From the NCBI RefSeq assembly GCF_000314975.1, contig NZ_BAEN01000014.1, positions 97,741 through 161,740 on the forward strand: DNA of 64,000 nucleotides. Direction: 5' to 3'. The translations under genes and the position numbers were made by a program. The notes beneath the pieces were generated by a model. The model was not told where the DNA came from. It saw only the letters and a program-made list of their open reading frames with translations, and did no database searches. The DNA is from Aliiglaciecola lipolytica E3. GTDB lineage: Bacteria > Pseudomonadota > Gammaproteobacteria > Enterobacterales > Alteromonadaceae. Below, in pieces: positions 35,401 through 44,977 of this stretch; within the stretch, counting starts at the first letter, position 1, and each line of letters starts with the position of its first letter.

Positions 35401-36711
35401 TTACTCAACACCTACGACAGCTTCAGATGTAGAGCCGTTATATGGTGAAGCTGCATTATCTTCATCAAGAGAGTCACCTTCAGCATAAGATTCGAAGTCA
35501 TCAGAGAACACTTCTGTTGTTCCTGCTGTATCAGAATATATAGCTAGGTTGTCTACCGATACAACACCAGTTGCTTCTCTAGTTCCACTGTTATCACCAA
35601 ATCTAACAGCAACATGAGTAACGCCACCTATTGAATTATTGTCTGGAGTAAATCCATTTGCAGTTAGCATAACACCATCAACTTCAACAGTGACTAGTGG
35701 ATTAACCTCTAGGTTACCACCGGGATATTCCCAAGTAATCACAACATTCATGAATTGGTCAAGCACAACTGTGCCCGCTGAAACATCTACATCACTCGGA
35801 CTGCGAACACCAAAACTATCATCTTTGATGCGAAGGTCTAAAATCGCCCCATCGTTGTTGGTAGCTGAATTAAAGAGTGTGATAAATGCATCACCATCAC
35901 CAAAGTCGTCGTCCAGACGTTTTATTGCTACTTCAAAGCGCCCCTGTGCCAAAGGACCATCGTCATCTAAGGCATATCGAAGCTCCCCGGTATCTGAGGC
36001 ATCAGTATCGCGAATTTCCGCAAGCTTATTGCCGTCAGTTCCTGGACCACCCACACTACCAATTGTCTCAACTGTAGCTTCAGATGTATTTGAGTGGTAC
36101 GGAGAAGCAGGATTGTCTGAATCTAACGAATCGCCGTCAGCATAAGATTCAAAATCATCAGAAAATACTTCGGTTGTTCCAGCTACATCAGAGTAAATGA
36201 ATAAGTCATCTAATGTGAATTTACCCGTCGCGTCTATAACACCGCTGTTATCGCCAAATCTAAAGGCAACGTGTGTAACACCACCAATAGAGTTATTGTC
36301 AGGTGTAAAGCCTTCGGCAGTAAATCGAACTCCATCAACTTCAACAGTGACTAGTGGATTAACTTCTAAGTTGCCGCCTGGGTATTCCCAAGTAATCACG
36401 ATGTCCATGAATTGGTCAAGAACAACTGTGGCTGCTGAAGCATCTACATCGCTCGGACTACGAACACTAAAACTATCATCTTTAATACGAAGGTCTAAAA
36501 TAGCCCCATCGTTGTTGGTAGCTGAATTAAATAGCGTGATAAATGCATCACCATCACCAAGGTCATCATCTAGACGTTTTACAGAAACTTCAACTCTACC
36601 TTGAGCAAGTGGGCCATTGTCACCAAGCTCATACCGTAACTCTCCAGTGTCACTATCATCTGTGTCAATAATAACGGCAACGTTATTAGCACCCGTATCA
36701 ACAACTACAGT
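35401..36711 (-). repeat. Two near-identical 657-bp tandem coding repeats
   Basis: The last two domains of the giant lipoprotein are copies offset by 657 bases (219 codons); for example CAGCATAAGA occurs at 35481 and 36138. Long stretches read the same in both, such as the GDGDAFITLFNSATNNDGAI segment. Confidence 0.85.
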
Positions 36712-39063
36712 ACCTGTGATGGTAATCACTAGTTCGGCCGTTGTTCCATCAACAGATTCTATTGTGATGGTGTCTGTTTCACGTTCGCCCACTTCAAGTG
36801 CTGCAATAGTTGGATTAGCAGTATCAAGCGTGTACGTCCATGAACCGTCTTCAAGTATCGTAAACATGCCATAAGTGCTCATGACCGAGGATTCAACGAT
36901 AAACGCTTCACCTTCATCAGGGTCAATTACACTTACCGTACCTGTTAATGCTACATCCGTATCACTTGGCACTGTTGCCGTTAAATCGAAGAAAGCAGCA
37001 GGGGTAGGTTCAGCTGAGTCACTAGCAACATCAAATACCACTACTTCTGAATAAACAGCTAAACCGTATAGGCTGGTGTCACTAGTTAAGGTTTCGCCTT
37101 CCATGTAATTTTCAAAATCATCTTCAAATACGCTTGTAGTACCATCCGTATCTGAATACACCATAATGTTATCTACATAGAAAGAACCAAAAGGAATTGT
37201 TCTGCTGTTATCACCAAATCTGAATTGGATAACTTGAACACCATCGGCAAACCATTGATTTAAATCTGTGAAGTCTGGGTCAACAACCGCGGCTGTTGAG
37301 AAAGAACCTCCACCAATAACTTGGCCGTCGATAGAAACAGTTAATTGCTCTGTCGCATCTAAATCCCATTCAATTTCGACATTATAAAACTGCTCTTCAA
37401 CAAAAGGAGCGGTAATCATGATGCCTGGATAATCTGCACTGTCGGTGTTACGTACTAAGAAGCGAGGATCGATAGGATTTCCGTCACCGTCAGTTTGGCT
37501 TCCCTGAATTCGTAAATCGATTAGAGATTCACTAGAACTTCCTGATGAACCGTAAAGAGTTATGTAAGCATCTTTGTTATTGCCATCGCTACCCAGTGCA
37601 ACATCTTTTGAGAAAGAAGCACTAAGCTTACCCTGACGTAAATTGTCGACGCCAAATCTTATTTCACCGGTATCATCACCAGTATCTGAAATTTTAACGA
37701 CTTGCGTTAGAGCAGCAACACGCACATTAATTTCAGCAGTAGTACCATCAACTGTTTCGATAGTAATGATATCGTTAACTGAACTACCTACTTCAAGGCT
37801 AGCAACGGTATCATTTGTTGTATCAACCGTATAAGTCCAATCACCTTCAGCAGTAAGGCTGAACGTTCCGAAGTCTAGAACTACATCTGATTGCGCAATG
37901 AAAGCGTCTTCTTCAAAGTTTGGATCTGTGACAGTAACTGAAGCTGTGTATGGGTCAGTTTCAGTATTTTGTATAGTAGCGCTTAATACACCACCTATGA
38001 TTGCTGCTACAGGGTCGTTATTGTAGCCAACAGCCGCTCCGATTGCGTCAAGTAGACTTACGTCAACATCACCAGCAACTTCTGAAGTGGTCTGTAGGTT
38101 CTCTTGTGCCATTTCAAATGCATCTAAAGTAGCTTCTGAATATGTACCATCAGCAATATCGGCTACCAGATCAGCTAAAATTGCAGCCAAATCTTTATCC
38201 GCATTGTCTGCATCTAACTGTGACAATAGCGCTAATACCGAACCATATCTATCTGCGTTTTCTGCACCATCTGCACCAAGTGCATCAACACCTACTGTAG
38301 TCGGTGCTACTTCTGTGGCATCAAAGCGAATGCCAAAACGAGCATTAATCGCTGCAATTGCACTAGCAAAACCATTTAAATCAGAGCCTGCAGATTGAAC
38401 GGCCATTTCAGTCAATGGGGAGACAATATAGGTTGGCGCTGGTTGCACCTGACCATTTGCATCAATGGTATTCTCAACTACATTTACTACCGCTCTTAAG
38501 GTAGGCGCATCTAACGTTTCGCCCGTTGATTCGTCGGTATAAGTACCACCAGTACATGAAACTAAGCCATTACCTTCAAAATGCACGTTAGTAAAGGTTA
38601 CTGAGCCTGTATCTGCGGTAGTCGCAGAGGCTTGCGCAGGCGTAACTGCAGCACCACTGTCATCTACGGCATAAATGTCGCAACTTGCACCACTAACGGG
38701 TCCTTTAACAACGTTAGCAGTTACATCTAAAGTTGGGTTAATTGTTGGTGTAGATGCACCCACACCTTCAGTAAAACCTGCGTTATCGGTGTAATTAGCA
38801 GAGACTGAGACAACAGTGCCTTCATCTGCTTCGGTAATTGTGTAAGTATCGCCAGTTACGCCAGTTGACCAAGCGTAAGTGATCGGGCCATCAATTCCAT
38901 CAGCATCGGTAACGGTTGCTGATAAAGTTGCACCGGCAAAGAAATCAGTACCGGAGATTGCGACACTCCCGCGAGTATTGCCATCCAACTCAGCCTTATC
39001 ATCATCGGTACAACCAACCAAGGCTGTTGCGATAATAAGGGGTATAAGTTTTTTGTTAAACAT
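35401..39063 (-). CDS. Giant repeat lipoprotein paired with TonB receptor
   Basis: About 1220 residues. ATG 39063 follows AGGAG and gives a lipoprotein signal (LIIATALVGC), while the longer frame to 39117 lacks one. After the lipobox come an Ig-like segment, a region with VKGPVSGASCDIYAVDDSGA, two VCBS-like strands blocks (SWTYTLDTANPTIAALEVG and DWTYTVDTTNDTVASLEVG), and three LamG-like/beta-sandwich repeats ending in DDFESYADGDSL-type signatures. The last two repeats are nearly identical tandem copies. Likely a surface glycan-binding protein working with the receptor encoded 100 nt upstream, comparable to SusD but of unrelated sequence. Confidence 0.82.
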   Translation of the reverse strand: MFNKKLIPLIIATALVGCTDDDKAELDGNTRGSVAISGTDFFAGATLSATVTDADGIDGPITYAWSTGVTGDTYTITEADEGTVVSVSANYTDNAGFTEGVGASTPTINPTLDVTANVVKGPVSGASCDIYAVDDSGAAVTPAQASATTADTGSVTFTNVHFEGNGLVSCTGGTYTDESTGETLDAPTLRAVVNVVENTIDANGQVQPAPTYIVSPLTEMAVQSAGSDLNGFASAIAAINARFGIRFDATEVAPTTVGVDALGADGAENADRYGSVLALLSQLDADNADKDLAAILADLVADIADGTYSEATLDAFEMAQENLQTTSEVAGDVDVSLLDAIGAAVGYNNDPVAAIIGGVLSATIQNTETDPYTASVTVTDPNFEEDAFIAQSDVVLDFGTFSLTAEGDWTYTVDTTNDTVASLEVGSSVNDIITIETVDGTTAEINVRVAALTQVVKISDTGDDTGEIRFGVDNLRQGKLSASFSKDVALGSDGNNKDAYITLYGSSGSSSESLIDLRIQGSQTDGDGNPIDPRFLVRNTDSADYPGIMITAPFVEEQFYNVEIEWDLDATEQLTVSIDGQVIGGGSFSTAAVVDPDFTDLNQWFADGVQVIQFRFGDNSRTIPFGSFYVDNIMVYSDTDGTTSVFEDDFENYMEGETLTSDTSLYGLAVYSEVVVFDVASDSAEPTPAAFFDLTATVPSDTDVALTGTVSVIDPDEGEAFIVESSVMSTYGMFTILEDGSWTYTLDTANPTIAALEVGERETDTITIESVDGTTAELVITITGTVVVDTGANNVAVIIDTDDSDTGELRYELGDNGPLAQGRVEVSVKRLDDDLGDGDAFITLFNSATNNDGAILDLRIKDDSFSVRSPSDVDASAATVVLDQFMDIVITWEYPGGNLEVNPLVTVEVDGVRFTAEGFTPDNNSIGGVTHVAFRFGDNSGVIDATGKFTLDDLFIYSDVAGTTEVFSDDFESYADGDSLDSDNPASPYHSNTSEATVETIGSVGGPGTDGNKLAEIRDTDASDTGELRYALDDDGPLAQGRFEVAIKRLDDDFGDGDAFITLFNSATNNDGAILDLRIKDDSFGVRSPSDVDVSAGTVVLDQFMNVVITWEYPGGNLEVNPLVTVEVDGVMLTANGFTPDNNSIGGVTHVAVRFGDNSGTREATGVVSVDNLAIYSDTAGTTEVFSDDFESYAEGDSLDEDNAASPYNGSTSEAVVGVE

Positions 39064-39162
39064 GCTTTCTACTCCTGAAAAAATTTTCTTCTTAAATATT
39101 GCATAGTTAGCAAACAAAATTGGTTAATTGTTATGTATGTTCTAACTATGCATTATGCTCGA

Positions 39163-42100
39163 TTAATATTTAAAGCTAACACCTGCGAATAAACGAGGGC
39201 CGTAGTCGTTCACTTCACCTGTGTTGCCAATCGTGAAGAAGTCCTGAGATTTAGGCTCACTGAACAGATTAATTGCACTAACTTTAATACGAAACTGTTT
39301 GTTTATTTTGTATGAAGCACGAGCTTCCCAAACACCAGCTTCATCAACAAAACGAAGTCTCGTGCCGTCAGTTGTGTATGGTTGGAAGTACTCGCTACGA
39401 TATTTGTAGATAAGTGCGGTATCGAAGTCTCCGATTTGGTAGTACACTTGACCACTGAATACGTGCTCAGAAAAACCTGGTACGTTGCCTGGTTCAACGA
39501 TGCCTTCAGTCAGTTGAGTGGTTACACCATCTAGGTCGGTAACAAAGGTATCACCGTAAAGACTATCTTCGAATTCGTAGTCTGAGTCAGCGTAGTTATA
39601 GCCAATCTTCACACCCAAACCATTATCCCAACGGTAAGCTAGTGACATCTCTAAACCATAAAGATCACTACTTTCATCAGTGGTTACCGAGTTTGTGATA
39701 GGTAGACCAACTTCAACACCATCAATCACAAAGGTCTCTAGTTGAGTCTGCTGTTGGAAACCACCATTAAATTGCTTGTAATAGAAACCTAAAGCAAAAA
39801 TTGAATCTTCGTTAGGATACCATTCAACCGCAACGTCATAGTTCCATGACATAAGTGGTTTAGTACTTGGGTTACCAGAACCATTTACACCAGTTAACAA
39901 TTCTTCTCGAGTCGCTGCTTCTGCTTCGTCATCGGTTTGGATAGTGCGGTCATAACTTAGGTCGGCGGGATCTACGCGAGACATACCGCGGTAAATACCC
40001 GCTCTAAGTAGAATGTCTTCGCTGTAATCAATAACTAAGTTGAAACTTGGTAATACTTCAGTGTAATCACTTTCTGCGACAGTACGGGTGATATCACCTG
40101 CAACTGATGAACTCCACAAATCGGTTAATGGATCTTGTGTGAATACGTAACCTTGTCTAAAGCCAACAGAATTAACTTCAGTCTTAACAACACGTACACC
40201 AAAGTTACCACGAATGAATTTACCCATCATTTCAGTGTCGTAGTTAGCCATTAGGTATGCGGCTGTGGTTTTTTCAGTTACATCGATTGTCCCCTGATTT
40301 TCATACTCTACATCAGGATAACCGAATGCGACACCGGCCGAAGCGGCTACCGCTTGAGAGAAACATACGTTGTCATAGGTTGCCCAAGAGTTGCCTGTAC
40401 CACTGCTAATAACATTGCCTTCACTATCTACATTGGTAACGATATCACCATCAGACACTCTCGATAAGAAGTCGGATTCAGGGAAGTCAATTTGACAGCT
40501 TTGCAATACGTCGATTGCGTTTGCTGATGTTTCATCTAATTCAACTTCTGTTCTTGTACCGTTGCCGTTACCACCACCATATTGAATGAACGAAAGTTCA
40601 GATACACGTAAACCACCCTGGATGCTAGTTAGCGCATCACCATTTAATGCGTAATCGAAGTCGACACGAGCAGAGGTTATTTCGTTATCACGCACGTTTT
40701 CACGATCCAGACGAGTACGTAGGCTATCCGTAAAGTTCGAAATATCAGTTACGTCAAAGTCAGTGAGGGTAAAGTTAGGAATTTGCTCTCCCATGTCCCA
40801 AAAGAAAGACTGATAACCTGCAGTTCTGCCACGGTTAGATATTTGCAATTCTTCACGTTTTGTTTGCGAGTAAGAAATGTCACCACGAATGGTCAGTTGG
40901 TCGTTTACATAGTGCTCGACATTTAAACCGTAACCACGATAGTTTTCTTCACGAGAGAACTGCTCACCAGCAGATTCAATACGGTCTTGACCTTCCCAAT
41001 GCAAAATACTGCCTACGCTGTTGGTAATTAGGTTTTCGCCTGTTACGCCAGGAGTAACGCGTTTTTGTAGGAAGATTAAGTCGTGACGTGCTTCAGCTTG
41101 GTTACGATCTGATACTTGTGCATCAAAGTTGATATCCCAAGCTTCAGATGGTTGAAATTGAACAGCGAAGAATAAAGCATCTCTCTCATCAGACGTTTCG
41201 TTCTGACGGAAGCTACGACTAGACCCCGTCCATGCGTATGGTGTGCCAGAATCATATGCACGACCTGTTTCTGGGTCGATTGCGGTATTGTAACCTTGGT
41301 TGCTGCTTCCGTTAACTTGGTCTTCACAGTCTCCAGCAGTTCCGCGGAAAAACCCTTCGTTCATATTACTAGGGTCATTTAAACAAGCCCATAAAGATGT
41401 ACCTGAAGGACTAGAGCTACGATATTCCGCTTCTGGCTGACTGATATCTTGACGTTGCCAACCTACAGATATACCTATAGCTGCACCATTGTCAAAATCG
41501 AATTGGTCAACATAACTCAATGTACCACGGTAGCCTAAGTCACTTTGAAGTGAGTTTTCGACGTTTGCTTGGTCAGGGTTGTAGTTAAATTTAGCTTCGG
41601 CTTGGAAGCTTTGCTTTCCGTAATCCAAAGGTCTAAGGGTTTCTAGTGTAATGACACCAGCAACACCACCTTCAATCATAGACGCGTCTTGTGTTTTATA
41701 TATGGCTACTTTCTTCATTAGCTCTGAAGGGAACTGAGAGAAGTTAACCGAGCGGTCTCCACTACCGTTTGTCGCTTCGCGACCATTGATGTGAGTGGCG
41801 CTTAAGAAGGGGCCTAAACCACGAATAGTGATTTCAGTCGCACCACCATTTTCTCGGTGAGAGGCAGCACCTGTAATTGATTCTAAGGCCTCACCAATGG
41901 AAAGTGCAGGTAAGTCACCAATATCTTCAGCAGATAAACCGTCAACGACCGTTGTCGCTTCACGTTTTATGGCAATTTGATCTTGAATTGTTTTTCGGGT
42001 ACCTACGACGTTAATAACTTCGACGTCGTCAGCATTTTCGTTTTCAGTTGGTGCATCTTGCGCGATTGCTGAAAGTGAAAATGAGCCAGCTACAGAAGCA

Positions 42101-42195
42101 AATATTGCAGCTTTTACCCATTTAGCGATTGGGCTAAGAGTAAAATGCTCTTTCTGATAATTTAATTTCGTGTTGTTCCCTGATATCAACGACAT
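39163..42195 (-). CDS. TonB-dependent receptor of carbohydrate type
   Basis: About 1010 residues. ATG 42195 lies 7 nt after GGAG, while the longer frame to 42228 has no ribosome site. The signal segment ends SLSAIAQDA, then the plug VINVVGTRKTIQDQIAIKRE and RGLGPFLSATHINGREATNG. The barrel is long and ends GPRLFAGVSFKY, with the final aromatic. It matches the Xanthomonas/Caulobacter-type receptors used for oligosaccharides. It is the first gene of a unit with the giant lipoprotein. Upstream 660 bases are non-coding. Confidence 0.92.
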   Translation of the reverse strand: MSLISGNNTKLNYQKEHFTLSPIAKWVKAAIFASVAGSFSLSAIAQDAPTENENADDVEVINVVGTRKTIQDQIAIKREATTVVDGLSAEDIGDLPALSIGEALESITGAASHRENGGATEITIRGLGPFLSATHINGREATNGSGDRSVNFSQFPSELMKKVAIYKTQDASMIEGGVAGVITLETLRPLDYGKQSFQAEAKFNYNPDQANVENSLQSDLGYRGTLSYVDQFDFDNGAAIGISVGWQRQDISQPEAEYRSSSPSGTSLWACLNDPSNMNEGFFRGTAGDCEDQVNGSSNQGYNTAIDPETGRAYDSGTPYAWTGSSRSFRQNETSDERDALFFAVQFQPSEAWDINFDAQVSDRNQAEARHDLIFLQKRVTPGVTGENLITNSVGSILHWEGQDRIESAGEQFSREENYRGYGLNVEHYVNDQLTIRGDISYSQTKREELQISNRGRTAGYQSFFWDMGEQIPNFTLTDFDVTDISNFTDSLRTRLDRENVRDNEITSARVDFDYALNGDALTSIQGGLRVSELSFIQYGGGNGNGTRTEVELDETSANAIDVLQSCQIDFPESDFLSRVSDGDIVTNVDSEGNVISSGTGNSWATYDNVCFSQAVAASAGVAFGYPDVEYENQGTIDVTEKTTAAYLMANYDTEMMGKFIRGNFGVRVVKTEVNSVGFRQGYVFTQDPLTDLWSSSVAGDITRTVAESDYTEVLPSFNLVIDYSEDILLRAGIYRGMSRVDPADLSYDRTIQTDDEAEAATREELLTGVNGSGNPSTKPLMSWNYDVAVEWYPNEDSIFALGFYYKQFNGGFQQQTQLETFVIDGVEVGLPITNSVTTDESSDLYGLEMSLAYRWDNGLGVKIGYNYADSDYEFEDSLYGDTFVTDLDGVTTQLTEGIVEPGNVPGFSEHVFSGQVYYQIGDFDTALIYKYRSEYFQPYTTDGTRLRFVDEAGVWEARASYKINKQFRIKVSAINLFSEPKSQDFFTIGNTGEVNDYGPRLFAGVSFKY

Positions 42196-42892
42196 ATCTA
42201 GTTCTCCGTTGTTTTTTGGTGTGGTCATATGGTTGCGGATCGCTTGTTATATTGATGTTGCCTTATTGTTACAAATGAATATACTCAATAAAAACCAATA
42301 TATCAACCAATCATTAACAATTATGTTACCAAAGGTGTTAACAATTGTAATACCAATTTTGCTACCAATTGCGGTGCAAGTTTCGAGGGTTAATCTGTAC
42401 AGTAATAACGAATAAAAATTTGTTTGAAAATTATATGGTTAAGATTATGAAGCATTGTTCAGTGTAGGTAACTGTGTGGAAAAATGCGGTATTAATGTTT
42501 TTGTCAGAACGTAGAAATATTCTGCTAGTTGGCAGTTATTTTGTTATTAATTCTTTACACAATTAGATTTCATATTGGGTTTTTACGACAGGAAGAAGAA
42601 CTAACCTTATCAACGGAACAGTTGATAATTGGTGAGTACGTTTTGACAACCAATTTGCTAGTTTGATTTGTAAGTCAGGGAAGGGAAGTTATTAAATAAT
42701 CTGGTAAAGCGTAATTGGGGCTTTCTACCTTACTACGCATTAAGCTCAAGTTGACATTTACACTCCGACAATTCAAAGGTGTGGTAAGTCACTGCTGAGG
42801 TTGTGACGTAGCTGTTTTGATTGGTCATTTATGCGAATTTAAGCCGCAATAAATTATTATTACTATTGACCTGAACCTTGTTCGTCAATACT
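42196..42892. promoter_or_regulatory. Long regulatory region upstream of the TonB receptor
   Basis: 697 AT-rich bases lie between the receptor start and the histidine kinase stop, with no credible gene. It holds the word GTGTTAACAATTGT (42335-42348), shared with the sulfatase promoter at 46629, and a perfect inverted repeat, TTATCAAC (42607-42614) and GTTGATAA (42621-42628). TACCAA and AACCAA words recur between 42290 and 42370. Confidence 0.55.
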
Positions 42893-44803
42893 TCAACTTT
42901 GCAGATGTTTTGCAATAACTTTCTTGAGATCAATCAGTTCAAATGGTTTGGGTAAATGTTCATTAAAACCAATTTGCAAATAATGTTTTACTTCACTCGC
43001 TAATACATTAGCAGTTAGTGCGATGATAGGTATATTTGTATTTTGTTTGCGGATAGCAATACATGCTTCTTTTCCGTCCATTACAGGCATTTGAATGTCT
43101 AGGAATATTAGGTCAGGTAAATGCTTTTCTATACTTTCTACTGCCAACTTGCCATTCTCTACAATCTCTAAACTTATATCGTAAGGTTCCATCATAGCTT
43201 CAAAAATGGCTTGGTTAATTTCATTGTCTTCGGCCAACAATATTCGTTTTCCATTCAAGATTTCATCTATTTCTAGATCTTCTACGTGGGTTTTTATTAT
43301 TTCTTCAGCTGGATTGAGAGGGATAAATACATGGAAAGTAGAGCCGATTTCTAATTCACTTTCGACGCTGATGCTACCTCCCATTAATTCCACCAAATTT
43401 TTAGTGATGGGTAATCCTAAGCCCGTTCCGCCAAACCTGCGAGTCGTTGACATTTCCGCTTGTTCAAATCGGGAAAAAATCTTTTTGATTTGAGATTGGT
43501 TTAAACCTACTCCCGTATCTTTGATACAAAAATTGATACCCGTGCCTTCCTCATCGCTCTTCAGTGATAGCTTGACTGACCCCTTTTGCGTAAATTTGAC
43601 AGCATTTGAACATAAATTTAACAATATCTGATTAAGCCGGACAGGATCCCCTTTCCAAAAATCGTGGGTTAGTTGATTATCAACGGTAAATTCAATTCCT
43701 TTTTCACGAGCGACAGGGAATAAGTCGGAAAGGATAATTTCAAGCAATGCGGACATTTGAAAACTAGTATTTTCAATATCCAGCTTTCCTGATGTAATTT
43801 TAGAAAAGTCCAAAATATCATTAATAATCGTAATTAAATTTTTGCAAGACTGCATAGATCTTCTGAGAATACTTTGTCCTGCACTGGAAATTGTTTCTCT
43901 TTTTAGTAGTTGAAGACCACCATAAATGCCATTCATAGGGGTGCGAATCTCGTGGCTCATATTTGCCAAAAATTCACTTTTAGCTTTTTCACTAGCAACC
44001 GCTTGTGACTTAGCACTACTCAGCTCTTTCATTGAGTTATGTAGATCTCGACTCATCGTTCTTAACGTTTGTGCGAGAACGTATATTTCCTTTACTGCCT
44101 TGTTAATAATAAATGTTTGTTCATTTCCCGAAGAATGCAGTTCCGCTTGATTGGTGAGTGATAAAATCGGTTTAATAACCCTACGTTTCATGATCAATGT
44201 TGCAATAAAAATCAATAGAAACAGCAGCGTGATAGCCAAAATAATAGCAAATAGACCTATGTTTTTGTCGGTAGCGTAAAGTGATTTCCGCTTTGCCAGT
44301 AAGTTTAATTCTTCTTTGTCAAATGCAGACAATAAACTGCGAATTTCAACCATAAGGTTTTTACCAAGATCGCTATTGACAATCTGAAGAGCGTCTTCCT
44401 TTTTATTTTGCTCAACCAAATTGATGGTAAGTTGGAGTTCTTCGAATTTTTTGTCTATCAAAACAGATAGCGATAAAAGCCTTTCTTGTTGGTTGGGGTT
44501 ATCGGCCGTTTTTTGCATTAACGTTTCCAGTCCGTTAATCGCTTTTTCTGTGCCTTGATAATATGGGGTCAAGTAACTGGGGTTTGACGTAAGAAGATAG
44601 CCTCTTTGTCCTGTTTCGGCATTGTTAACATCGACTAAAAGTAGATTGCTTAAACGCAACACTTCGTAAGTATGAGTAATCCATTGCTCACGGTTATTGG
44701 CAGAATTTTGACTTGAGACTACTACCGTAATATTGATTATTAAGGCAGCAATAGACAAGATGAAAAAGATAGTTGCCGCTTTACTTAGCGTCATTTTACT
44801 CAT
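42893..44803 (-). CDS. Hybrid histidine kinase with CHASE3 sensor and receiver
   Basis: About 636 residues from ATG 44803 (GAGG about 11 nt upstream; the upper frame to 44887 lacks a ribosome site). Two transmembrane helices flank a CHASE3 periplasmic sensor (NNAETGQRGYLLTSNPSYL). A HAMP-like linker follows, then the histidine box FLANMSHEIRTPMNG, the ATPase boxes NQILLNLCSNAVKFTQ, DTGVGL, GTGLGL, and a receiver (LAEDNEIN, LDIQMPVMDG, ALTANVLASE, KPF). The phosphate should reach the receiver Asp. No partner regulator lies beside it. Its place next to the receptor and sulfatases suggests it senses the glycan. Confidence 0.92.
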   Translation of the reverse strand: MSKMTLSKAATIFFILSIAALIINITVVVSSQNSANNREQWITHTYEVLRLSNLLLVDVNNAETGQRGYLLTSNPSYLTPYYQGTEKAINGLETLMQKTADNPNQQERLLSLSVLIDKKFEELQLTINLVEQNKKEDALQIVNSDLGKNLMVEIRSLLSAFDKEELNLLAKRKSLYATDKNIGLFAIILAITLLFLLIFIATLIMKRRVIKPILSLTNQAELHSSGNEQTFIINKAVKEIYVLAQTLRTMSRDLHNSMKELSSAKSQAVASEKAKSEFLANMSHEIRTPMNGIYGGLQLLKRETISSAGQSILRRSMQSCKNLITIINDILDFSKITSGKLDIENTSFQMSALLEIILSDLFPVAREKGIEFTVDNQLTHDFWKGDPVRLNQILLNLCSNAVKFTQKGSVKLSLKSDEEGTGINFCIKDTGVGLNQSQIKKIFSRFEQAEMSTTRRFGGTGLGLPITKNLVELMGGSISVESELEIGSTFHVFIPLNPAEEIIKTHVEDLEIDEILNGKRILLAEDNEINQAIFEAMMEPYDISLEIVENGKLAVESIEKHLPDLIFLDIQMPVMDGKEACIAIRKQNTNIPIIALTANVLASEVKHYLQIGFNEHLPKPFELIDLKKVIAKHLQS

Positions 44804-44895
44804 TAAAGAGCATACCTCACTGGAAAAGAGTTCTAAATCAAAACATGAGATTAGCAGGTTAATATCAATGTTGCGACAGTGCGACAAAGGAATAA

Positions 44896-44923
44896 ACGCC
44901 CGCTTACTTTAAAAAACGGGCGT
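44896..44923 (-). terminator. Probable terminator after minus-strand sulfatase
   Basis: ACGCCCG (44896-44902) pairs with CGGGCGT (44917-44923) around a 14-nt loop. Read on the minus strand it ends in TTTATTCC. It lies 55 nt after the sulfatase stop. Confidence 0.65.
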
Positions 44924-44977
44924 GTGATTACTCTAGATGAATTCAGCAAGATATTCGCTAAAATTAATTGTGGCTAA

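Noticed and set aside
35639..36604. Plus-strand open frames of 168 and 135 residues opposite the giant lipoprotein
   Set aside because: They lie antisense to a long coding frame with tandem repeats, recur at the same phase in both repeats, and are Ser/Thr/Pro-rich shadows without ribosome sites.
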